Made by a program: the position numbers and the translations under genes
Shown: positions 1 to 8,137 of the stretch, piece by piece
Layout: the number at the start of each line of letters is the position of its first letter
Position numbering within the stretch: the stretch's first letter is position 1
Notes under the pieces: model-generated
The model's input: the letters and a program-made list of their open reading frames with translations, nothing else
Told to the model about the DNA's origin: nothing
The model's database searches: none
Assembly (NCBI GenBank): GCA_900764045.1
Contig: CAAFMN010000065.1
Span: 1 to 50,121, forward strand
DNA: 50,121 nucleotides
Direction of reading: 5' to 3'
Origin: Clostridia bacterium
GTDB lineage: Bacteria; Bacillota; Clostridia; Lachnospirales; Bianqueaceae

Positions 1-4
1 AAAC

Positions 5-872
5 TTATGATGTCACTCTCTTACACGTACTTCTAAATTTTTGCATCAATTGATTAAATTCATCTTCTTTCATTGAAACATACATTTGTATCATATATTC
101 CCTTTGAAATAATAGTATCTTGCGAATCGAAAAATTGCACACTCGAAATACAGCTATCCTATGATGCAATCTAATTCTTTTATCCTTTTCTTCTTTAAAA
201 GTCATTCTTAGAAATAACACTTCATATTTTGAATATAATTCCAATATATATTCTAGCGGAATTATCAATATTAAATAAACAATCGGTATCATAAAACTTA
301 CCAATGTATTTATTATATTTAATTGCTGGTATTCATTTACCCCAGTCTTTATTGTCTCATAAAAAATCCAAAATCCAGCGATTGCCAATACGCTATTCAA
401 TAATTTATGAACGCTCTTATATTCTTCTTTTCTTTCTGCAATTGCATTCATAGCAGTAATTATTGTAATAATTGGAATAATCGCAAGTTCAATCCATATA
501 TTAAATGTAAACGTACTCATTAAAAATTCTAAAATCATGGTGCATTTCAAATTATCTTTAAGGATTTTTTTAATGTATGTTTCATCTGCTTCACTTGAAA
601 CCGCATTCAAACAATATATTAATCCAGAAAAAAGAAACCATATAATAATATCTTTGATATATATTCTCCCAAATAGGCAAATAGCAGAATCCCATTGTAA
701 TCATTATTACATATAGCAATATTATTACCCATAATATACTTAACCTCTTGTCCAAAAAACTTACTATAACATTCCAAAAACTTTTTCTTATCTTCTTATG
801 ACATAATATATATAGCATGAAAATACATCCCCATATTAATGTTGCCCATTCTCTTGTTGACAAAATTGACAT
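5..872 (-). pseudogene. Membrane protein gene split by a frameshift
   Basis: Two overlapping minus-strand frames (872-591 and 610-5) read as one protein of about 290 residues. The upstream part has hydrophobic helices at about residues 10-25 and 43-66 and the downstream part has two more. Upstream of the apparent TTG start at 610, the second frame continues without a stop as FSGLIYCLNAVSSEADE, and it meets the first frame at a run of six A (plus strand 628-633). A one-base slip there joins the frames. From memory of the family, relatives are uninterrupted proteins, so this is either a genuine pseudogene or a homopolymer base-call error. Function is unknown. The region is clearly more AT-rich than guaA next to it, which fits acquired DNA. 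Confidence 0.6.
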
Positions 873-950
873 AGCGCTGTTCTCCTTCTATATATTCTAG
901 CTCATTACTCCACCAACAAATAGAGCCAAACTAGAGCCATTTGATAAAAC

Positions 951-990
951 AAATGCCGAAAGCTCGTATAAATACAGGCTTCCGGCATTT
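951..990 (-). terminator. Intrinsic terminator after guaA
   Basis: Arms AAATGCCGAAAGC (951-963) and GCTTCCGGCATTT (978-990) pair over 13 bp with one G-T wobble around a 14-nt loop. On the minus strand the hairpin comes 8 nt after the guaA stop and is followed by a T-rich tail (TTTGTTTTATC). Confidence 0.7.
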
Positions 991-997
991 TAATCCC

Positions 998-2302
998 TTA
1001 CTCCCACTCGATCGTCGCAATCGGCTTCGGGCTCAAGTCGTAGCATACCCTGTTGACGCCGGGGACTTCTTTTAGGATTCGATCCGTGATCTTCATCAGT
1101 ACCGGCCACTCGATCTGCTCGATTGCCGCCGTCATCGCGTCTACTGTATTGATGGCCCGGATAATAACCGGATACTCAAAGCAGCGGGCGTTGTTGCGGA
1201 CACCAACCGATTTGAAGTCCGGCACAATCGTAAAGTACTGCCATACCTTTCGGTCCAGACCAGCCAGTTTAAATTCCTCACGCAAAATCGCGTCAGATTC
1301 ACGTACGCATTCCAGACGATCCCGGGTAATCGCTCCCAGGCAGCGGACACCCAGACCCGGTCCCGGGAACGGCTGACGGTAAACCATCTCCGCAGGCAGT
1401 CCCAGTTCTACACCACACGCACGGACCTCATCCTTGAACAGCTGCTTCAACGGTTCTACCAAGGAGAATTGCAGGTCCTCCGGCAGTCCACCCACATTGT
1501 GATGGGACTTTACAACCTTGGCTGTCTTGGTACCGCTCTCTACAATGTCCGGATAGATGGTTCCTTGTGCCAGGAAATCAATTCCGCTCAGCTTGCGCGC
1601 CTCTTCCTCAAAGACACGGATGAACTCTGCGCCGATAATCTTACGCTTTTTCTCCGGATCCGCAACTCCTTCCAGCTTGGTCAGGAATCGCTCGGATGCG
1701 TCGACATAGGTCAGATTGGCATCCAGCTGACGCTTGAACACATCGATTACCATTTCTGATTCACCCTTGCGCATCAGGCCATGGTTGACATGCACACAAT
1801 ACAGCTGCTTTCCGATTGCTTTGATCAGGAGCGCCGCTACAACTGAACTGTCCACACCGCCGGACAGGGCCAGCAGCACCTTACGGTCTCCTACCTGCTT
1901 GCGGACCGCTTCGATCTGGTCCGCGATATAATTCTTCATATTCCAGTTGGCTTCAGACTTGCAGGTGTCAAAAACAAAAGGCTTGACCAATGCGCAGATC
2001 TCCTCATCCGTCTCCGGCAGTGCTTCCAGAGCAGTGCATTTTGTCGGCGCATGATCGAACGCGAGCATCGGGATGCCCAGCGTGTACAGCTCCGGACGGA
2101 TATCGATATCCACACCATTCACATTACGGTTTTCACCGCCATTTAAAATGATTCCCTTTACATTGGGCAGCGCACGCAGCTCTTCCACGGTAATGTCATG
2201 GGGATAAATCTCACTGTACACACCTAACGCACGGATTGCACGCGCCAAAACGGTATTTCTCGTGCTTCCCAGATCCAAAATAACGATCATATCCTGTTTC
2301 AT
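998..2302 (-). CDS. guaA: GMP synthase with truncated glutaminase domain
   Basis: This enzyme makes GMP from XMP and ATP at the end of guanine nucleotide synthesis in the cytoplasm. The ATP-pyrophosphatase domain is intact, with SGGVDS at residues 147-152, and the C-terminal dimerisation domain ends in the usual TIEWE. Usual GuaA length is about 510-525 residues; this one has 434. The N-terminal class I glutamine amidotransferase domain keeps its first strands (ILDLGS, then GIILNGG) but has neither the GxCYG nucleophile motif nor the following His/Glu region. About 75-80 residues are missing before FVFDTCKSEANWNMKNY, where the domain normally ends. The protein therefore probably uses free ammonia or ammonia from another glutaminase. 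It begins 4 bp after the kinase gene, with GGAGGG before the ATG, so it is the last gene of the block. Confidence 0.95.
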   Translation of the reverse strand: MKQDMIVILDLGSTRNTVLARAIRALGVYSEIYPHDITVEELRALPNVKGIILNGGENRNVNGVDIDIRPELYTLGIPMLAFDHAPTKCTALEALPETDEEICALVKPFVFDTCKSEANWNMKNYIADQIEAVRKQVGDRKVLLALSGGVDSSVVAALLIKAIGKQLYCVHVNHGLMRKGESEMVIDVFKRQLDANLTYVDASERFLTKLEGVADPEKKRKIIGAEFIRVFEEEARKLSGIDFLAQGTIYPDIVESGTKTAKVVKSHHNVGGLPEDLQFSLVEPLKQLFKDEVRACGVELGLPAEMVYRQPFPGPGLGVRCLGAITRDRLECVRESDAILREEFKLAGLDRKVWQYFTIVPDFKSVGVRNNARCFEYPVIIRAINTVDAMTAAIEQIEWPVLMKITDRILKEVPGVNRVCYDLSPKPIATIEWE

Positions 2303-2306
2303 ATCG

Positions 2307-3401
2307 TTAACCCTCCTGTGTATTCTGATATTTCTCTGTAATCTCTGTGAGTTCTTTCCACTTGCTCTCTATATCCGCCGCCAAAGCAAATTGAGCTCTG
2401 GCACGGTCCAGATTCTGATCGGGACGATGAATTCTATAATATACGTCCCCTTCTATATAATCCGTCAAAAATCGTATTCCGTTCTCTACCGTCATGATCC
2501 AAGCGCCCCATGGCATCCGGCGGATCTCTTCTCCCGTGAGCTTTCCCCGAGCACCCGTTATATAACCTCTGACAAACGCATCAAACAATGCCGGATTCAG
2601 ATGCATCCGCTCCGGCTGGGGACAATCCTCCGCCTGCGTCGCAGCGCCGACCCGTATCGCGTCGCCAAAGTCATACAGACTGGAACCAGGCATCACCGTA
2701 TCCAGGTCTACAACACAGATACCCCGGCCGGTAATCGGATCCAGCAAAATATTATTGACCTTGGTATCATTGTGCGTTACCCGCACCGGAATCTCTTCCG
2801 CAGCCAACGCCTCCGTGATTGTCCCATAATATTTTTTCCGTTCCCGTACCCAGCACAGCTCCTTGGCCAGTTGCCCAACGCGGCCCGCCGCATCCGCCTG
2901 TACCGCTGCTTCCAGGTTGTGATAACGCTGCACCGTATTATGAAACTCCGGAATCACCTCATGAAGTGTCTGTACCGGATATCCATCCAGATCCGCAAGA
3001 AATCCCCCGAAGGTTCGTCCGCAGTTTTCAAACACTGCCGGTTCTGTAAAATTCTGATATGTCACTGTATTCGGTATAAAATGATACAGCCTCCAGCAGC
3101 CTTCCATCCCCAGATCCGCATATAGCTGACCATCCTTTGTCGGGATCACCCGCAGCGTCTCCCGTTCCAGATCGCCTCCTCGAAGCACGATCTGACGCCG
3201 GAGATATTCCGTTACATGCTGTATGTTTTCCATCAGCTGCGCCGGCGAACGGAAGATCTCGGTATTAATTCTCTGCAACAGATATATGGGACCGGCAGTC
3301 TCTATCCGGTAGCTCTGGTTAATATGTCCTTCCCCATACTCCCGGATATTGACTGCCTCACCCTCTACCGCAAATTGCTCGTAAGCCCGGTATGGATTCA
3401 T
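2307..3401 (-). CDS. Sugar kinase of the APH/NahK-like family
   Basis: The product is a phosphotransferase with the aminoglycoside-phosphotransferase fold, closest in pattern to N-acetylhexosamine 1-kinases. The catalytic loop reads HNDTKVNN (catalytic Asp near residue 212 from this start), and the metal-binding motif is DLDTVMPG. A YGEGHIN stretch near the N terminus resembles the nucleotide-binding region of NahK. The start chosen is the ATG at 3401, which forms an ATGA overlap with the stop of the upstream hydrolase; an in-frame TTG lies six codons earlier. Next to a GH42 galactosidase, a role in phosphorylating a released hexosamine or hexose is plausible, but the substrate cannot be read from the sequence. 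Choline and other small-molecule kinases share this fold. Confidence 0.75.
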   Translation of the reverse strand: MNPYRAYEQFAVEGEAVNIREYGEGHINQSYRIETAGPIYLLQRINTEIFRSPAQLMENIQHVTEYLRRQIVLRGGDLERETLRVIPTKDGQLYADLGMEGCWRLYHFIPNTVTYQNFTEPAVFENCGRTFGGFLADLDGYPVQTLHEVIPEFHNTVQRYHNLEAAVQADAAGRVGQLAKELCWVRERKKYYGTITEALAAEEIPVRVTHNDTKVNNILLDPITGRGICVVDLDTVMPGSSLYDFGDAIRVGAATQAEDCPQPERMHLNPALFDAFVRGYITGARGKLTGEEIRRMPWGAWIMTVENGIRFLTDYIEGDVYYRIHRPDQNLDRARAQFALAADIESKWKELTEITEKYQNTQEG

Positions 3402-4336
3402 AGTTTGCTTTCCATCCAATAATACAGATCTTCATAGACCTGTTCCCGGCCCACCTCATTTAGCGGCTCATGCCGATATTCCGGATACAGCTTTAATGTG
3501 ACATCCTTCACACCTGCCCGAATCAGCCGTTCCCGCACCTTGGCAGGACCGCGTCCGTAACTGCCCACCGGATCCTCTTCACCGCTTACGATAAAGATCG
3601 GAAGCTCCTGCGGCACCTGATGCGCCCACTGCGGCGACGATACACTTCGCAATACCTGCAGCAGATTACGAAAACCGGATAAGGTAAACGTGAACGTACA
3701 CATGGGATCCGCCACGTACTTTTTCACCGTTTCCGGGTCGCTGCTGATCCAGTCACTGTCCGTGGCCGGATCCACCAGACGTTTATTATAGGATCCGAAA
3801 ACCATCTTCTGCACAGCGCTGCTGCGGTAGCGGTCCCCCTTTATGAGGCTCATCACACGGATCAATCCCAGCGCTGCTGTTGCGGGCAGCCAGCCGACTC
3901 CGCTGCTCGTTCCCATAATGATGGCTCCGGTCAGCTCCTTGCCATACCGCGCCAAATAGGCGCGTCCCAGGAAGGAACCCATACTGTGCGCCAGGAGAAA
4001 ATATGGCATACCCGGATGAAGCTGCTGCATACGGCGGGTCAGAGTATGCATATCCACCACCATATGCTTCCAGCCATCCGCTCCGCCCATATATCCATAA
4101 TTCTTTTCCTCCAGAGCGGTTCTGCCATGGCCCAGATGATCGTTGCCGCAGACAATCCAGCCTTTTTCCAGCATGAACTCGATAAACGGCTCATAACGCT
4201 CGACATACTCGCACATTCCATGGGCGATCTGAAGGATTCCCGCCGGTTTCTCTACGGCCGGAACATATACATAATACGTTACGATCCCATTGGCTGCGCT
4301 GCTTGGAAAACGCCCCGTCTTTTTCTGGTATTCCAT
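3398..4336 (-). CDS. Alpha/beta hydrolase (monoacylglycerol lipase-like)
   Basis: A 312-residue cytoplasmic hydrolase of the serine lysophospholipase/monoglyceride-lipase type (Hydrolase_4). The oxyanion region HGMCEYVERYEPF, the DHLGHGRT motif and the nucleophile elbow AHSMGS are all present. The likely acid is the Asp in SGEEDPVG and the catalytic His is in EYRHEPLNE. There is no signal peptide. AAAGGA precedes the ATG at a normal distance, and the gene starts 13 bp after the M3 peptidase gene. The substrate is not known; it may remove acyl or acetyl groups from imported glycans or simply handle lipids. Confidence 0.85.
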   Translation of the reverse strand: MEYQKKTGRFPSSAANGIVTYYVYVPAVEKPAGILQIAHGMCEYVERYEPFIEFMLEKGWIVCGNDHLGHGRTALEEKNYGYMGGADGWKHMVVDMHTLTRRMQQLHPGMPYFLLAHSMGSFLGRAYLARYGKELTGAIIMGTSSGVGWLPATAALGLIRVMSLIKGDRYRSSAVQKMVFGSYNKRLVDPATDSDWISSDPETVKKYVADPMCTFTFTLSGFRNLLQVLRSVSSPQWAHQVPQELPIFIVSGEEDPVGSYGRGPAKVRERLIRAGVKDVTLKLYPEYRHEPLNEVGREQVYEDLYYWMESKL

Positions 4337-4349
4337 CGCGATTCCTTTC

Positions 4350-6011
4350 TTATAGATGCAGACCTTCTACGATCTTCTCCATCGTTCCTTCCGCAAAGGG
4401 ACTCGGCAGTTCTCCATAAACAAGAGATTCGGCAAAGTCCGCACCGCCCGCGCTGCAAAGCGCCAGATACTGTTTCCAAGCCTCTTCAAAATTCTGATCC
4501 ATCTTGACCTTAAACGCCAACGCGCAGGTCTGTGCCAGGCAATAGTCAATATAATAAAACGGAGAACTGAAGATATGTCCCTGTCTCTGCCAATAACCAC
4601 CCTTCTCAAAGAATGGATCTCCCTCATAATCCAGATGCGGCTTATACTCATGCTCCAGCATGCTCCACACCGCGCGGCGCTCTGCCGGTGTCATATCCGG
4701 ATTGGAGTAGACGATGTGCTGGAACTCATCCACCATGCAGCCATAGGGGATAAAGTAAATCGCTTCTTCCAGATGAACTCTGCGGTACTCGGACGCTCTG
4801 TCGCCATAGAAGAGCTCCATCCAACGCTCCGTAAAGAACTCCATGGACATGGAGTGGATCTCTGCTGTCTCCATCGTCAGCGCTCTTCTCTCCGCAATCT
4901 CCGCATTGCGGTTCAGATATCCCTGGAATGCGTGCCCACACTCATGGGTTAGAACATCCGTATCTCCGCTGGTGCCGTTGAAGTTAGCAAAAACAAAAGG
5001 CGCGCGGTATTTCGGCAGGAAGGTCATATATCCGCCTGCCATCTTATTTTTGCGTCCCAGCACGTCAAACAGCTCATTGTCCATCATGAAATCAATAAAC
5101 TCTGCCGTTTCCGGAGACAGCTCATGGTACATCTTCCGTCCATTTGCCAGGATCTCTTCCGGTGTTCCGATCGGCCGGGGATCTCCCTGCGGAAGATGAA
5201 CCAGTTCATCACAAAAATACAGCTTCTCCAGGCCCAGCTTCTTACGGCGTTCATCGTGCATTTTTTCCGCCAGCGGAACCAGGAACTTCTTCACCTGTCT
5301 GCGGAAGCTCTCTACTTGCTTCTGATCATAGCAGCTTCGCTGCATCCGAAGGTATCCCAGCGGTACATAGTTCTCATATCCAAGCTGTCTGGCCTGCTCG
5401 GTACGATTCTTAACCATCAGGTCATAGATCTCATCAAGCTCATCTCCGACCGCGCCCAACGCTTCTCCCATCTTACGGCAGGCCAGGCGGCGCTCTTCAC
5501 GATCCTGACTCATCATATGTTTACGCAGAAGCGACAGATTCAACTCCTCGCCTTCCCAATCGATTTTGATTCCGGCGATCAGCTTATCGTAACGGGAGCT
5601 CAACGCGTTTTCTTCCTGCATCAGTCCAATGATCTTCTCATCGTACGCCTTCATCTCCATGTCCATATTCGCCAGCGCCATCCGGCCCAGCTTCTCTACG
5701 AACAGTTCGCGCCACTGAGAATTTACGACTAGCTTTTTCAGCTGCTGCTGTGCATTGCTGACCAACGGCCATATCTCATCATAATAATCCTGCTCAGCTT
5801 CATAGAACGGATCATCCATATGGATTCCGTGGCGGATCGACGCAAGCGTAATCTGCGTCCCGCATTCGTCCATATACTGGGACGCTTCTTTATAAACCTC
5901 ATACTGCGCTTCTCCGCTCTCCGCCTGCTCAAACCGCTGACAATACTCCTTGATCCGCGGCTCGATCTCCTCCCATGTTACTCTCTGATATGGCATTTCA
6001 CTGAATTTCAC
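4350..6011 (-). CDS. M3 family oligoendopeptidase
   Basis: A zinc metallopeptidase of the PepF/M3 family that cuts short peptides in the cytoplasm. The HExxH zinc motif appears as HECGH at about residues 356-360, and the following helix (METAEIHSMSMEF) carries the third ligand. Length of about 553 residues fits the family. The start chosen is the GTG at 6011: AAGGGGG lies 8 nt upstream and the protein then begins with KFSEMPYQ, where family members start. An ATG at 6032 lies in the same frame but overlaps that ribosome site. There are 47 bp between the GH42 stop and this start. No transport or signal sequence is visible. Confidence 0.9.
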   Translation of the reverse strand: MKFSEMPYQRVTWEEIEPRIKEYCQRFEQAESGEAQYEVYKEASQYMDECGTQITLASIRHGIHMDDPFYEAEQDYYDEIWPLVSNAQQQLKKLVVNSQWRELFVEKLGRMALANMDMEMKAYDEKIIGLMQEENALSSRYDKLIAGIKIDWEGEELNLSLLRKHMMSQDREERRLACRKMGEALGAVGDELDEIYDLMVKNRTEQARQLGYENYVPLGYLRMQRSCYDQKQVESFRRQVKKFLVPLAEKMHDERRKKLGLEKLYFCDELVHLPQGDPRPIGTPEEILANGRKMYHELSPETAEFIDFMMDNELFDVLGRKNKMAGGYMTFLPKYRAPFVFANFNGTSGDTDVLTHECGHAFQGYLNRNAEIAERRALTMETAEIHSMSMEFFTERWMELFYGDRASEYRRVHLEEAIYFIPYGCMVDEFQHIVYSNPDMTPAERRAVWSMLEHEYKPHLDYEGDPFFEKGGYWQRQGHIFSSPFYYIDYCLAQTCALAFKVKMDQNFEEAWKQYLALCSAGGADFAESLVYGELPSPFAEGTMEKIVEGLHL

Positions 6012-6058
6012 TTGATATTCCCCCTTATCCATAAACTCTAACCTAATTGTACCATGAT

Positions 6059-8059
6059 TTACTTCTGGCCGCAATCCTTTTCTTGGCAATATACATAGCC
6101 GCTGTATGGGGGCATCGGCATCTCCTGTCTGTCAAAGACCGGCTTCCAGTCTGCCGGAACGGATATCTCCTGCGGCTGTTCCGTGTGATTCAGCACAAAA
6201 TACCAGATCTTCCCGTCCTTTTCACGGTGTACTACCTCTACCCCGTCTGGACTCTCCAGAAGCGGCATGGCTTCTCCCTGCTGAATCCATTCTTCAGCCA
6301 ACCGGTCTGCCAACTCCGGCGACATCTCTGTTCCTACATAGTATACCTTGCCCTTGCCATAAGAATTCACGGTAATCGCAGGGGTACCCGCATAATATTC
6401 CGCGTCATAACGTGCCAATGTCTGCGCCGTCTGCGGTGTAATGATATCGCACCACTTATAGCCCTCATATTTTTGTCCGTCCCAATCGATCTTGGCTGTC
6501 AATTCTCTCAGGCAGTCGTACTCATAGATTTCCAATCCCAGAATATCCCCCAGCTCACCTGGCAGCGGCCGATCGGATACACACTGGTTATTTCTGTCCT
6601 TGACCCCGGTCCGCATCGTCAAAACCAATGTCCCGCCGTCATGTACATATGATCTGTACCGCTGCGCAAGTTCTGGATCCATCAGGTACTGCAACGGCGC
6701 GATCAACAGCCGGTAACCGGAAAAGTCCGCTGTATCGCTCAGGAAATTGATCGGTACATTTCTCCGATGCAGCGCGCGGTAATACGTCATGACATGCTCC
6801 GGATACTGCAGGTCCGGATGATGCGGCTGAATCCGCAGCGCATACTCCTGATCATAGGAGAATACAATACCCGCCTGCTTTCTTGGGAGTCCGTCGGCAA
6901 ACTCCGGCATGACCGGCGTCATCTTATGGACAAATTCCTTGATCTCCTCATAATTACGTCCCGGGCGGCCGCTATGCGGCAGAATTCCATGCCAGTACTG
7001 CTCCGTACCAAAGGTACAGCTCCGCCAGCGGAAGAACACTACCGTATCTGCGCCATGCGCGATGGATTGAAGCGCCCACAGTCCCAGCTGTCCAGGCCTC
7101 GGCATCCGGCTCATCTCTCCCCATCCTGTGATGGAGGACTGCTGCTCCATGATCCAGAAGGTTTTCTCCTTGGTTGCCCGTATGATATCCAGGCTGGCCG
7201 CACTGCCGCTTCCCAGCGAGGCAGCTTTTTCCTTCAGGAGTCCCATCCCCGGATATTGATCATGCGACGCAAAATCCAGATCCTTGGCAAGGTCAAAATA
7301 ATTAACCGTCGGCGCAAAGCCCATCATATTGTGGGTAATCCACTGTCTTGGAGCCTCTTTACGCAAAATCTGCGTCTGAAAATGCTGGAAGTCCACGATC
7401 AGATCCGAATGAAATCTTCTCCAGTCCAGCATCTGCGACGGATTATGCCCGGTAACCGTAAGCTTGGGTGCGTGAACCTGCGCGAAGCTTTGATACTCCT
7501 GACTCCAGAAGGCCGTTCCCCAGGCTCGGTTCAGCTCCTCGATGCTTCCGTACTTCTGCTCCAGCCACTTTCGGAATGCCGCTTCACAATGCTCGCACAT
7601 ACACAGATCCCGATGGCTGTTTCCCAGCTCATTGTCCGTCTGCCATCCGATCACGTTCGGATTGGGGCCGAAATGTCTTGCAAAAGCGGTCACATACCGC
7701 CGGATATGCTCCCGGTATACGGGATTGGACTGGCAATCATGATGCCGCCCACCAAAATGTCTTCGCCGTCCTTCCGAATCCACCGGCTGTATCTCCGGAT
7801 TTTTCTCTATAATCCAGGCCGGAGGCGCCGCAGAAGGCGTACCCAGGACACTTCGGATCCCATGCCGTGACAGAAGTTCGATGGCCTGATCCAGCCACTC
7901 AAACGTAAATCTTCCTTCTTCCGGTTCCAGATGACTCCAGGAAAACTCCGCCATTCGGACGACCTGCACGCCCATCTCCTGCATCAGCCGCGCATCCGTT
8001 TTCCAACGTTCCTGCGGCCAATGCTCCGGATAATAGTCCACTCCAAACTGTATGCTCAT
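6059..8059 (-). CDS. GH42 beta-galactosidase
   Basis: A family 42 glycoside hydrolase that releases beta-linked galactose from oligosaccharides by a retaining mechanism. The start FGVDYYPEHWP is characteristic. The acid/base Glu is E144 in QTDNELG and the nucleophile is E305 in WIMEQQ. The C109 and CMCEHC cysteines match the structural zinc site seen in many GH42 enzymes. The trimerisation and C-terminal domains follow to residue 666, a usual length. There is no signal peptide, so it acts on imported sugars, which suits its place directly behind a sugar ABC transporter. Natural substrates could be galacto-oligosaccharides from pectin side chains or from host or milk glycans. Confidence 0.93.
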   Translation of the reverse strand: MSIQFGVDYYPEHWPQERWKTDARLMQEMGVQVVRMAEFSWSHLEPEEGRFTFEWLDQAIELLSRHGIRSVLGTPSAAPPAWIIEKNPEIQPVDSEGRRRHFGGRHHDCQSNPVYREHIRRYVTAFARHFGPNPNVIGWQTDNELGNSHRDLCMCEHCEAAFRKWLEQKYGSIEELNRAWGTAFWSQEYQSFAQVHAPKLTVTGHNPSQMLDWRRFHSDLIVDFQHFQTQILRKEAPRQWITHNMMGFAPTVNYFDLAKDLDFASHDQYPGMGLLKEKAASLGSGSAASLDIIRATKEKTFWIMEQQSSITGWGEMSRMPRPGQLGLWALQSIAHGADTVVFFRWRSCTFGTEQYWHGILPHSGRPGRNYEEIKEFVHKMTPVMPEFADGLPRKQAGIVFSYDQEYALRIQPHHPDLQYPEHVMTYYRALHRRNVPINFLSDTADFSGYRLLIAPLQYLMDPELAQRYRSYVHDGGTLVLTMRTGVKDRNNQCVSDRPLPGELGDILGLEIYEYDCLRELTAKIDWDGQKYEGYKWCDIITPQTAQTLARYDAEYYAGTPAITVNSYGKGKVYYVGTEMSPELADRLAEEWIQQGEAMPLLESPDGVEVVHREKDGKIWYFVLNHTEQPQEISVPADWKPVFDRQEMPMPPYSGYVYCQEKDCGQK

Positions 8060-8086
8060 ACCGCTTTTTTCCTTTCTTTTTTATTG

Positions 8087-8116
8087 AAAAAAGGGCGCTG
8101 CATTACTGCAGCACCC
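8087..8116 (-). terminator. Internal terminator between lipoprotein and GH42 genes
   Basis: GGGCGCTGCA (8093-8102) and TGCAGCACCC (8107-8116) form a short-looped hairpin. On the minus strand it is followed by TTTTTTC. It lies right after the binding-protein gene, so it probably lowers expression of the downstream enzymes relative to the transporter, or protects the transcript 3' end. Confidence 0.65.
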
Positions 8117-8137
8117 CTGCACGTCCAAAGTCAGAGC

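Noticed and set aside
590..640. Programmed frameshifting in the membrane protein at 5-872
   Set aside because: No slippery heptamer with a downstream stimulator such as a stable hairpin was visible; a plain indel is simpler.
998..2302. A Cys in the N-terminal part of GuaA as a replacement nucleophile (PTKCTAL)
   Set aside because: The surrounding GxCxG elbow is missing and no His/Glu pair follows, so it cannot be read as an amidotransferase active site.
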